DNA of 64,000 nt from Streptomyces sp. NK08204 (GTDB lineage: Bacteria > Actinomycetota > Actinomycetes > Streptomycetales > Streptomycetaceae), in the NCBI RefSeq assembly GCF_020400585.1, contig NZ_JAINVF010000031.1:1-64000 (forward strand), read 5' to 3'. A model generated the notes under the pieces. That model made no database searches and was not told the DNA's origin. It saw only the letters and a program-made list of their open reading frames with translations. The position numbers and the translations under genes are program-made. Below are positions 33,004-41,171 of this stretch, in pieces; position 1 is the first letter of the stretch; every line of letters starts with the position of its first letter.

Positions 33004-34296
33004 ATGCGGTACGGAGGAAACCACCGGGGGTGGTGGCGGCGGCTGCTGCTCGCGTTGCTGGTCTCGGTGGCGGTCGGGCTGCCCGCCGCCGGTGGGAGCG
33101 CGGCCGCCGCCGGGCTGCCCTCGTACCTCACCCTGGAGGCGAGCTACGGCGCAGGCACCGTCAGCAACGGCTGGGAGCGGGTGGAGCGTTACCTCGACAC
33201 CACCAGCGGGTTCCGCACCGAGGGCTTTCCGCAGGACGGCAGGGGTGATCAGGACGGCAAGCGGGTCACCTACTTCGGCGGGGTCTCGCGCCCGTACTCC
33301 GGCCGGTTCCTGCTCTACTCGGCGCCCGGCTGGGACACCGGCAGCAGCACCACACCGGTGCTGCTGGTGCACGGTGCCAATGACACCGCGGACCGCGCCT
33401 GGGCCAACCCGGGCGAGTCGGGCGGCTACGGGTGCGGCGCCGCGTCCTGTCCGTCCACCGGGCTGATGCAGTACCTGGCCGGGCGCGGGCACCGCGTCTT
33501 CGCCGTCGGCTTCGCGCACAAGCAGGGCGACAACCTGATGCAGGCGCAGATCGTCGGCGACGCGATCGCGGTGATCAAGGCGAAGCTGGGCGTCAGCAAG
33601 GTCGACCTGGTGGGCTGGAGCAAGGGCGAGATGTCGACCCGGGCGTATGTCTCCTCGGTCAAGCCGAGTTGGGGGCGGTCATACCCGGGGGACGTACGCA
33701 GGCTGATCACCGTGGGCGGCCCCAACGGCGGCTACGACTACCCCTACGCGCACGGCTGGGCACATGACTTCTCCATCTGGCCGGAGTGCGGCGGCAAGGT
33801 CAATGCCCCCTCCCCGCACTCCTACATGACCTGCTACGGCCTGTACACCGCACACCCCGAGTTCTCCATGACACCCTCCGGCGGCTACGACAACTACCCC
33901 GGGCAGCGGCAGATGCTGGCCCGCTGGGACGGGGTGTACGGAGTCGACAGCGCCGCGCAGGACTGGTACACGACCTACTACGGCGGCCAGGGCTTCTACA
34001 CCGCGGGCAGCGGCATCCAGGCCGCCATCGACGCCGGGTCGCTGATCAAACCGCTGCACGACGCCGGGGTACCCGCCTCCGTCACCACCTATCTTCTGGC
34101 CGGCGGCTCCGCCGACGTGCTGGGGATCTTCAACGAGAACCGCGGGCCCAGCGACGGGGTGGTCTTCATCTCCAGCGCGCTGGACACCACCGGCATCGCG
34201 ACGGTCGGCGGCAAGGCCACCATCTCCGGCGCCAACCACCTGGAGCTGGGCTGGAACAGCTCGGCCGCCGCACAGATCGCCGACTGGCTGGCATAG
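33004..34296 (+). CDS. Secreted class-2 lipase-like alpha/beta hydrolase
   Basis: The 430-residue precursor starts at ATG 33004 (AAGGGGG upstream; the in-frame ATG at 32938 lacks support). The signal peptide is residues 1-35 (WWRRLLLALLVSVAVGLP, cleavage near AAAAG). The mature protein has the hydrolase core: TTPVLLVHGANDTADRAW (oxyanion region), DLVGWSKGEMSTRAYV with the nucleophile Ser in GWSKG, and a C-terminal SGANHLELGW holding the likely catalytic His. The pattern fits Pfam lipase class 2, esterases of fatty-acid esters. It is the first gene of an operon with two more alpha/beta hydrolases, 11 bases upstream of the second. Confidence 0.85.
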   Translation: MRYGGNHRGWWRRLLLALLVSVAVGLPAAGGSAAAAGLPSYLTLEASYGAGTVSNGWERVERYLDTTSGFRTEGFPQDGRGDQDGKRVTYFGGVSRPYSGRFLLYSAPGWDTGSSTTPVLLVHGANDTADRAWANPGESGGYGCGAASCPSTGLMQYLAGRGHRVFAVGFAHKQGDNLMQAQIVGDAIAVIKAKLGVSKVDLVGWSKGEMSTRAYVSSVKPSWGRSYPGDVRRLITVGGPNGGYDYPYAHGWAHDFSIWPECGGKVNAPSPHSYMTCYGLYTAHPEFSMTPSGGYDNYPGQRQMLARWDGVYGVDSAAQDWYTTYYGGQGFYTAGSGIQAAIDAGSLIKPLHDAGVPASVTTYLLAGGSADVLGIFNENRGPSDGVVFISSALDTTGIATVGGKATISGANHLELGWNSSAAAQIADWLA

Positions 34297-34307
34297 AAGG
34301 ACCACAC

Positions 34308-35336
34308 ATGAGCGCACATCCCGTCCGTACCCGCCGGGTGCCCACAGACCGGCTGACCATGCAGATCACCGAGGTACGGGAGGAGGGCGAGCCGGTCGTC
34401 TTCGTCCACGGCAACGTGTCCTCGGCCGCCTTCTGGCACACCACCCTGACCCTGCTCCCGGAGCGCTACCGACCCGTCGCGCCGGATCTGCGCGGCTTCG
34501 GCGGCACCGACCCCCTGCCCATCGACGCCACCCGCGGGCTGCGCGACCATGTGGACGACCTCGCCGCGCTGCTGGCCACCCTCGGGATAGCGCGGGCGCA
34601 TCTGGTGGGCTGGTCCATGGGCGGCGGCGTGGTCATGCAGTACCTGCGCGAACACCCCGCCGCGGTGCGCTCGCTGACCCTGGTCAACCCGGTCTCCCCC
34701 TACGGCTTCGGCGGCACCCGCGGGGCGGAGGGAACCCTCAACTCCGCGGACGGGGCGGGCTCCGGCGGCGGCACCGCCAACCCGGAATTCGTCGCCCGCC
34801 TCGCCGAGGGCGACCGCGGCGAGGACTCCCCGCTGTCCCCTCGGGCGGTGCTGGCGAGCTGCTACGTCAAGCCGCCGCTGCGCCCCGACCGCGAGGACGA
34901 GTATGTGGAGGCCATGCTCACCACCCGCACCGGAGCGGACCATTATCCGGGCGACACCAAGGCCACCACGGCCTGGCCGGGCGTGGCCCCCGGCGCCCGG
35001 GGCGTGCTCAACTCCCTCTCCCCGCTCCACTTCCGGATCGACGACCTGCATCTGATCGACCCCAAGCCGCCGGTGCTCTGGATCCGCGGCGAAGACGATG
35101 TCATCGTGTCGGACACCTCGATGTTCGACCTGGCGCATCTGGGCGCGATCGGCGCGGTGCCGGGCTGGGACGGCACCCCCGCCCAGCCGATGGTGGCGCA
35201 GACCCGCCATGTCCTGCGGCGCTATGAGGCGTCGGGCGGCGCGGTGCGCGAGGTGTGCATACCCGGCGCCGGACACGCGGTGCACCTGGAACGTACCGAG
35301 GAGTTCGGCTCGGCACTGCTGGAGGCCCTGGTATGA
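34308..35336 (+). CDS. Alpha/beta hydrolase
   Basis: The 342-residue cytoplasmic enzyme starts at ATG 34308 after GAAGGA. It has VVFVHGNVSSAAFWHT (oxyanion loop), LVGWSMGGGVVMQYL (nucleophile Ser in GWSMG), VLWIRGEDDVIVSD (acid) and IPGAGHAVHLERTEEF (catalytic His). About 70 residues between the nucleophile and the acid form a cap with a Gly-rich insertion (ADGAGSGGGTANPEF). The substrate is unknown. The stop overlaps the start of the carboxylesterase gene by 4 bases (ATGA), so the second and third enzymes are coupled. Confidence 0.88.
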   Translation: MSAHPVRTRRVPTDRLTMQITEVREEGEPVVFVHGNVSSAAFWHTTLTLLPERYRPVAPDLRGFGGTDPLPIDATRGLRDHVDDLAALLATLGIARAHLVGWSMGGGVVMQYLREHPAAVRSLTLVNPVSPYGFGGTRGAEGTLNSADGAGSGGGTANPEFVARLAEGDRGEDSPLSPRAVLASCYVKPPLRPDREDEYVEAMLTTRTGADHYPGDTKATTAWPGVAPGARGVLNSLSPLHFRIDDLHLIDPKPPVLWIRGEDDVIVSDTSMFDLAHLGAIGAVPGWDGTPAQPMVAQTRHVLRRYEASGGAVREVCIPGAGHAVHLERTEEFGSALLEALV

Positions 35337-36787
35337 CGGTGTGCATCACTCGGCAGGGCGCCGTCCGCGGGAGCCTCTCCGCGGACGGGGTGGCGTCCTT
35401 CCTGGGCATACCCTACGCCGCGCCGCCCTTCGGTGAGCTGCGGTTCCGCCCGCCGGCCCCGCCCGAGCCGTGGACGGGCGTACGCGACGCCCTGTCGTAC
35501 GGGCCGACGCCGCCGCGGGCCCCGTACCCGCCGCCCTTCGACGCCCTGGTCCCGGAGGACGTCCGGCCCGGTGAGGACTGCCTGAACCTCAACATCTGGA
35601 CGCCCGCCCCGGAGCCGGGAGCCGGGCTGCCGGTGATGGTGTGGGTGCACGGTGGGGCGTTCCAGAACGGCTCAGGGTCGACCTCGGGGTACGACGGCGG
35701 CGCCTTCGCCCGCGACGGGGTCGTCTGCGTCACCTTCGACTACCGTCTGGGGACGGACGGCTTCCTGCACCTGCCCGGTGCCCCTGACAACCGTGGTCTG
35801 CTGGACCAGGTGGCCGCGCTGCGCTGGGTGCGCGAGAACATCGCCGCCTTCGGCGGTGACCCCGACCAGGTGACGGTCTTCGGCGAGTCGGCCGGCGCGA
35901 TGAGCATCGGTCAGCTGCTCCTGCTGGACGAGGCGCGCGGACTGTTCCGCCGGGCGATCCTGCAGAGCGGCGCCTGCCACCACTTCCTGCCCCCCGCCAC
36001 GGCTACCAGGATCGCGGCCCATCTGGCGGCCAAGCTCGGTATCGAGCCGACCTCGGACGCCTTCGCCGAGGTCCCGCTCGCCGCACTCATCCCCGCCCAG
36101 GGCGAACTCCGCACCGAGCTGAACACCCGCCCGGACCCTGCGCTATGGGGCGAGGCGGTGCTCAACATCATGCCCTTCGAACCGGTGAAGCCCGATCTGT
36201 CCCTGCCCGGCCCCGACCTCGGCGTGGAGCTGCTGATCGGCAGCACCCGCGAGGAGTACCGCTTCTTCCTGGTCCCCACCAAGCGCATGGACGCCGTCTC
36301 CGAAGACCGTCTGCACGCCATGGCAGCCGCCTACGGCCTCGACCCGGACCAGGCCCTCCCGGTCTACCGTGCCACCCGCCCCACCGCCACCCCGGGCGAA
36401 CTCCTGGCGGCGCTGGCCACCGACTGGTTCTTCCGCCTTCCCGCGATCCGTCTCGCCGAGGCCGTCCCCGGCTCGTACCTCTACGAGTTCGGCTGGCGCT
36501 CCCCGCAGTACGGCGGCCGGCTCGGCGCCTGCCACGCCCTGGACCTGCCCTTCGTCTTCGACCGCCTGCACGACCCGCGCTATGCCGCGCTGCTCGGCCC
36601 CTCCCAGCCGCCCCAGACCCTCGCCGACGCGATGCACGGGGCGTGGGTCTCCTTCGCCAAGACGGGCGACCCCGGCTGGCCCGCGTACGACACGGCCACC
36701 CGCACCACCATGATGTTCGGCACCGAGCCGGTCCCGGAGGCCGACCCGCGCCCGGTGGAGCGGGCGCTCTGGGAGGGGCGGCGCTGA
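35333..36787 (+). CDS. Type B carboxylesterase
   Basis: The 484-residue enzyme shows the family signatures: FLGIPYAAPPFGELRF near the N-terminus, EDCLNLNIWTP (type-B signature 2), VMVWVHGGAFQNGS (oxyanion hole), VTVFGESAGAMSIGQLL (nucleophile Ser in GESAG), STREEYRFF (catalytic Glu region) and GACHALDLPFVF (catalytic His). There is no signal peptide, so it is intracellular, unlike the secreted lipase two genes upstream. It hydrolyses carboxylic esters, including possibly para-nitrobenzyl-type or drug esters. It ends the three-hydrolase operon. Confidence 0.92.
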   Translation: MTVCITRQGAVRGSLSADGVASFLGIPYAAPPFGELRFRPPAPPEPWTGVRDALSYGPTPPRAPYPPPFDALVPEDVRPGEDCLNLNIWTPAPEPGAGLPVMVWVHGGAFQNGSGSTSGYDGGAFARDGVVCVTFDYRLGTDGFLHLPGAPDNRGLLDQVAALRWVRENIAAFGGDPDQVTVFGESAGAMSIGQLLLLDEARGLFRRAILQSGACHHFLPPATATRIAAHLAAKLGIEPTSDAFAEVPLAALIPAQGELRTELNTRPDPALWGEAVLNIMPFEPVKPDLSLPGPDLGVELLIGSTREEYRFFLVPTKRMDAVSEDRLHAMAAAYGLDPDQALPVYRATRPTATPGELLAALATDWFFRLPAIRLAEAVPGSYLYEFGWRSPQYGGRLGACHALDLPFVFDRLHDPRYAALLGPSQPPQTLADAMHGAWVSFAKTGDPGWPAYDTATRTTMMFGTEPVPEADPRPVERALWEGRR

Positions 36788-37155
36788 CCCCCGCGCATTC
36801 GCCGCGCCGGCAGGTCATAGCGGAAGTGCCGCTGGAGCTGCACCAGGCCCGGCGTGTCCACCAGTTCGCCGAGATGTGCCGCGTGGGCGGAGCGCAGCGG
36901 GTCCAGGCTCCCGGCCGTCTGGCGCACCTCTTCCCTGGGGCCTGTCCGATCCGGGCGGCGTCGGGGCCGGCCTCGCTCGCCCCACACCGGCGGCACGGCC
37001 ATGCCGGACATCGTGACGGCTGCGGATGTGCTGCGCTACGGCGCAACCCCCCGTTGTGGCCGGCGGCCGGGAAGTGGCTGCGTTCTTGAGCCCGTTGATG
37101 GTCCGTTGATCACATTGGCCGTCAGGGTACCGACTGGCCACGTTAGTCTCCGATC
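36788..37155. other. Intergenic region after the hydrolase operon
   Basis: I see no supportable gene in these 368 bases. The minus strand has an open stretch (TAGSLDPLRSAHAAHLGELVDTPGLVQLQ, split here: TAGSLDPLRSAHAAHL and GELVDTPGLVQLQ) that looks protein-like and could be a gene relic, but I cannot name it. Confidence 0.3.
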
Positions 37156-37782
37156 ATGGCCTTGCGACCTGATGAGTTCTACGACCGAGCACGTGCGGCC
37201 GCGGACGGTGAGCTTCGGCTTCCGTTGGCACGGATGACCAGCTGGGACATAAGCCCGTTCGAGCCCGATGGACTTCGCGTCGCGCCGCTGCGCCCGCCCC
37301 ATCTGCCCGAGCCGGAACGGCACGGCGAGGACCCGGCGAACTGCGACGTGTGCCGCGCCCGAGATGAAGGCGTCTGGTTCGACGAACGATGGCGACTGGC
37401 CCGGGTGACGGGCGTCGGTGTGCCTCTGGTGCTGATGCTGTATCCCCGGGACCACTACGACATGGCGGATCTGCCCGACGAGATGGCCGCCGAACTGGGG
37501 GTTCTCACCTCTCACGTCGTCCGCCATGTGCAGGCGCTGCCGCATATCTCCCGAGCCCACGTCTACCGGCTGGGGGACGGAGCCGCACACCTGCACATCT
37601 GGTTCTTCGCCCGGCCCGAGGGGCACGCCCAGCTGTTCGGCTCGTGGCTGCCCGTCTGGGACGACCTGCTGCCGGAGTACCCGGCGGACGTGGCCGACGC
37701 AGACGCGGTGGCCGTCGCTGACGCATTGGTCGCCTCGTACGGAGGCCGCCGCTCGGCCACCGACGCACAGATGCACGTCTGA
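37156..37782 (+). CDS. HIT-like (histidine triad) protein
   Basis: The 208-residue protein has a HIT-type core in its second half: NCDVCRARDEGVWFDERWRL, LMLYPRDHYDMADLPDEM and GDGAAHLHIWFFARPEGH. The motif is His-x-His-x-Trp, so the central catalytic His is present but the third His of the classical triad is Trp. HIT proteins hydrolyse or transfer nucleotides. An N-terminal extension of about 65 residues is unassigned. The ATG at 37156 follows a TAGTCT at 37144-37149, hinting at a leaderless transcript. It stands alone. Confidence 0.7.
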   Translation: MALRPDEFYDRARAAADGELRLPLARMTSWDISPFEPDGLRVAPLRPPHLPEPERHGEDPANCDVCRARDEGVWFDERWRLARVTGVGVPLVLMLYPRDHYDMADLPDEMAAELGVLTSHVVRHVQALPHISRAHVYRLGDGAAHLHIWFFARPEGHAQLFGSWLPVWDDLLPEYPADVADADAVAVADALVASYGGRRSATDAQMHV

Positions 37783-38228
37783 CCCTTCTGCACGGTTTCG
37801 AAGGCCGCGGTCTTGCCGCTGGCCCCGTACGGCGCCACCGCCTGACCGCACCGCCATGTCGGGTCCGTCGGTGGTACCTCCCCTTTCGTCGGATGGGGTC
37901 GGTTCCAGGATCGTGCGGTGGCGGTGCCGTAGAGGCGTGTGCCGGTGACGGTTTCGGTGTCCGGGGTGCCCCAGGTGTCGGGCTGACCGAAGAGGAACTC
38001 GCCTCCGTGCCGTGGCGGGCGTTCCTGTGCGGCCGGCGGGGCGGGACAGCCTGCGCAGGGCGCGGTCCGAGCGCTTCCGGGCCGGCACCTGCACGGGCAG
38101 GTCGCTGAGGAGGAACGCGAGGCGGGGTTGTGTCGGAGCAGGCAGATGGACAGCGCGCCTCTGGTCCGTCATGCTGCCCTGGCGGTGATGGGCCGGTGCC
38201 GGCCGCGTTGTGTGAGGGGCGGGGATCG
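37783..38228. other. Intergenic region without a supportable gene
   Basis: These 446 bases contain open frames in several phases but none with a family resemblance, ribosome site or consistent third-position GC. A long minus-strand frame across it is Arg/Pro-rich in the manner of spurious frames in GC-rich DNA. Confidence 0.4.
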
Positions 38229-38768
38229 ATGGAACAATCGCAGGTCGCGGCTATGCCGCCGGAGAGCGTCCGTTACCGGCTGACGCGCCGCCAACGTCTG
38301 CTGACCGCGGTGCCCGCCATCGTCGTCATGGCCTTCCAGGTCTTGTTCTGGTTGGACGGGGGACCGTTTGGTCCTGTACTCGTCTCACTGCTCATGTGGG
38401 CTGTCCTCTTGCCTGTGGCGCCGATCACCGCGCGGTACTTCGGGGTCACTCTCACACCGTCGGCTGCCGTCGTGCACAACCTCCGCCGCAGGACCATCCC
38501 GTGGTCGAACGTCCAAGCCGTCCAGATCGAGCATCTCCTCGGAAGCCGGACCGTCGTGATCTACGAAGCGGGCGGCCGACGTACCCGCCTGCGGGCGCCG
38601 ATCACCGGGTTCCTCAGCTGGGATCGCAGCTTCGAGGAGAAGTTCCACACCATCGGTAGGTGGTGGCTGTATCACCGCGGCCCGGACTGGGCTCCTGCCC
38701 CGCCGCCGAGGCCGCAGTGGGGTGGTCCACCGGCGTCCGACGGGAATCCTTACGCCCCTCCCGCCTAG
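38229..38768 (+). CDS. Membrane protein with PH-like domain
   Basis: The 179-residue protein has two adjacent membrane helices (LLTAVPAIVVMAFQVLFWL and GPVLVSLLMWAVLLPVAPIT, about residues 24-65). A short beta-rich domain follows: YFGVTLTPSAAVVHNLRRR, IPWSNVQAVQIEHLLGSRTVVIY (split: IPWSNVQAVQIEHLLG and SRTVVIY), RTRLRAP. This matches small bacterial PH-like (YdbT/bPH2-type) membrane proteins common in Streptomyces. The C-terminal tail is Pro-rich. The start ATG 38229 is preceded by GGGG-rich sequence. No partner is evident, and the role is unknown beyond likely envelope association. Confidence 0.75.
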   Translation: MEQSQVAAMPPESVRYRLTRRQRLLTAVPAIVVMAFQVLFWLDGGPFGPVLVSLLMWAVLLPVAPITARYFGVTLTPSAAVVHNLRRRTIPWSNVQAVQIEHLLGSRTVVIYEAGGRRTRLRAPITGFLSWDRSFEEKFHTIGRWWLYHRGPDWAPAPPPRPQWGGPPASDGNPYAPPA

Positions 38769-38967
38769 TCGGAAGCTGATCCACGCACCCTCCGGGCGGC
38801 GGAGTCTCTCACCGGCCGCACCGATCGGGCCGTGAGCCGCACCTGGCCGGTTACCGCGGTTGCCGCCGATTCACGGGACGTTCCCGTGAGGCGGCATCCG
38901 GGCAAGCGGAGCGTTGACGACGTGCGAGGACTTGCTGGGGCGAGGGCTGTTCCAGCCCCTGACGCCG

Positions 38968-39002
38968 CGGGCGGCGGCCGACAGTGAGTCGGCCGCCGCC
39001 CG
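38968..39002. terminator. Bidirectional terminator, 15-bp perfect stem
   Basis: The arms CGGGCGGCGGCCGAC and GTCGGCCGCCGCCCG enclose a 5-base loop, between the stop of the PH-like gene (plus, 38768) and that of the L,D-transpeptidase (minus, 39038). It probably terminates both. Confidence 0.8.
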
Positions 39003-39037
39003 GCGGAAGGGATTCATCTGCGTGGAGTGACGCGGCG

Positions 39038-40294
39038 TCAGCTGGTCGCGCTCCCCGCGACCCACTCGTTCCACGGCATGTTCCAGTCGCTGAGGCCGTT
39101 GTCCGGGGCCAGCGTGGTCTTGTCCGCGGAGTTCTTGACGATCACGACGTCACCGATCATCGAGTTGTCGAAGAACCACGCGGCGGGCTGCTTGCCGTCG
39201 CCGCCGCCCTTGACGTCCTTCAGGCCCACGCAACCGTGGCTGGTGTTGACCTTGCCGAAGACCGAGTCGGCACCCCAGTAGTTGCCGTGGATGAACGTGC
39301 CCGAGTCGGTCAGGCGCATGGCGTGCGGTACGGCCTTGATGTCGTACGCGGGCTTGCCGTCCTTCTCGAGGCCGACGGTCGCACCGTTCATATGGATCTG
39401 CCTGAACTTCTCGGAGATGACCATCTGACCGTTGTACGTCGGGTGCTCGGGGCTGCCGGACGAGATCGGGATGGTCTTGATCGTCTTGCCGTCCCGTACG
39501 ACGGTCATCTGCTTCGTCCGGGCGTCGACGGTGCTGATCTGGCTCCGGCCGATCTTGAACGTGACCGTCTTCTGGGTGCCGTGGAGGTTGAGCTTGACGG
39601 TGACGGTGGAGCCGGGCGTCCAGTAGTTCTTGGGGCGGAAGTCCAGGCGGTCGTCGTTGAACCAGTGGCCGACGACCCGCTGCCCGCTGCTGGAGCTGAC
39701 CTGGATCTTCGACTGCACGGCGGCCTTGTCGCTGATCGCCTTGTCGAAGTTGACCGTCACCGGCATGCCCACGCCGACGGTCGAGCCGTCCTCGGGGGAG
39801 AGGTGCCCGTTGAAGCCGCCGGCCGGGGAGGTCGTGGTGATCGTGGCGTTCCCGGTGACGGAGCGGCCCTTGGCGTCCTCGGCCTCTGCGGCGACCTGGT
39901 ACCTGGTGGCCCGCTCCAGCCGGCCGTTCGGCTTCCAGGAGGTGCCGTCCGTCGACAGGGTGCCCGAGATCTCGGCGCCGGTCGCGACGGCGGTCATGGT
40001 CACCTTGGTGAGCTTGCCGTTGCTCACCGTGACTTCGACGGGTCCGTCGATCCCGACGTTGTGGGCACCTTGCCCGGGCGTGATCTTTATTCGGGCGTCG
40101 GAAGCGTCCTGGGTGCCCGCCTGATCTGCCCGCGCCTGCGATGCCCGGTGACTCCCGGCGTTGTCGCCGCTGGTGGCGGCGTTGCTGGTACCGCCGAGAG
40201 CCGTGAGGGCGATGACGCCGCCGAGTACGCCGGCCGTAGCCATCAGCCCGGTGTGCCGCTTACGTGCCGTGATCAAACGCTTCTCCCATGTCAC
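39038..40294 (-). CDS. L,D-transpeptidase with two Ig-like domains
   Basis: The 418-residue exported protein starts at GTG 40294. A signal sequence (LMATAGVLGGVIALTALGG, about 17-35) is followed by a Ser/Ala-rich stretch, two Ig-like domains (KITPGQGAHNVGIDGPVEVT and LSPEDGSTVGVGMPVTVNF) and a YkuD domain (from about 265: VDARTKQMTVVRDGK) whose active site reads IHGNYWG and NTSHGCVGL with the catalytic Cys. This is the architecture of mycobacterial and streptomycete Ldt enzymes that form 3-3 peptidoglycan cross-links outside the membrane. A possible lipobox is absent, so it is probably anchored by its signal or released. It is monocistronic. Confidence 0.95.
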   Translation of the reverse strand: MTWEKRLITARKRHTGLMATAGVLGGVIALTALGGTSNAATSGDNAGSHRASQARADQAGTQDASDARIKITPGQGAHNVGIDGPVEVTVSNGKLTKVTMTAVATGAEISGTLSTDGTSWKPNGRLERATRYQVAAEAEDAKGRSVTGNATITTTSPAGGFNGHLSPEDGSTVGVGMPVTVNFDKAISDKAAVQSKIQVSSSSGQRVVGHWFNDDRLDFRPKNYWTPGSTVTVKLNLHGTQKTVTFKIGRSQISTVDARTKQMTVVRDGKTIKTIPISSGSPEHPTYNGQMVISEKFRQIHMNGATVGLEKDGKPAYDIKAVPHAMRLTDSGTFIHGNYWGADSVFGKVNTSHGCVGLKDVKGGGDGKQPAAWFFDNSMIGDVVIVKNSADKTTLAPDNGLSDWNMPWNEWVAGSATS

Positions 40295-41171
40295 TGTTCG
40301 TTGAATCCCTGGAGCTGGTTACCGAGGAGTGCAACCGTCCGCGAAGAACCACCTTTACGCATTTATCCGTTTTGAGGGGTGAATTGTGGCGAATTCCACG
40401 CGTCCTGACAGCGTTGCCGAGGCTCTCGACGGCCGGACGGCACATGGTCGCCCTGCTCTCGCCGCTCGTCGCGGGTGTTGCGGGCGGACGGCGCCGACGA
40501 CGAGCGGGAGCGGTGATCGGTGGCGGTCGGCGGGTTGCCCACGACGGGCGAACGCGGGTCGGCCCGGCCGGGGCTCGCCGGTACTGACCGTGGCTGACAA
40601 CCGGACGGCACGGCCAAGACGCGCCAAGGAGGCTGAGCTCCTCGGTGCAGCCGATGACAGTCACACGGCGGGTGCCCCGTTCGAGGCGGCCGGCGATCAC
40701 CGCCGAAGGAATGCGCGGGAGGCGGTCTTGGGCCATGTGGTGCAAGCTTCGAAGAGCAGGCGGCACCTCGCCGGTGGGCGGCGGTGCGAGGTTCGCGGCA
40801 CCTCAGCCTGCCCTGGGCGGATGACCTGTGAAGGTGATCATGAGTGTGAGGGATCCGGACGCCAGGCACGCGGAAGCTGCGGATCAGGGCGTTACGGCGG
40901 CGGGCGTCGGCGTCGGCGTCGGCGTCGCCGATGGCGATGGGCCATGGGCGGGGTGTGGCAGTGGCTGCCCGCCGTGCGGCGGCTGGAGGAGCCGGCCCAG
41001 TGATCCGTGACCGGGGTGGCTCGTGCAGCGTTCTCACCGCTGACGTCGCAGACGCAGCGCAGGGCACCTCGGGCCGTCGAGGACGCCCGGCCCTCGCATG
41101 CCGCAGTCGGCGAGATCATGGTCCGCCCCACGGCCCAGGAACACCGACCGTCGACCCACCGGGGACGCTCC
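40295..41171. other. Long intergenic region between Ldt and the antiporter
   Basis: In these 877 bases I find no gene I can defend. Open frames are Arg/Pro-rich and lack ribosome sites. A hexamer GGCGTC is repeated four times at 40903-40926. The minus-strand frame over 40600-40740 has a protein-like stretch (RLPRIPSAVIAGRLERG) that could be a relic. The Ldt promoter should lie near 40300-40400, and that part is AT-richer. Confidence 0.4.

Noticed and set aside
37036..38172. 378-codon minus-strand frame
   Set aside because: Overlaps the HIT-like gene and reads as Arg/Pro-rich noise in the intergenic part.
40386..41003. 205-codon plus-strand frame
   Set aside because: No ribosome site, no family resemblance, poor third-position bias; overlapping minus-strand frames are equally long.
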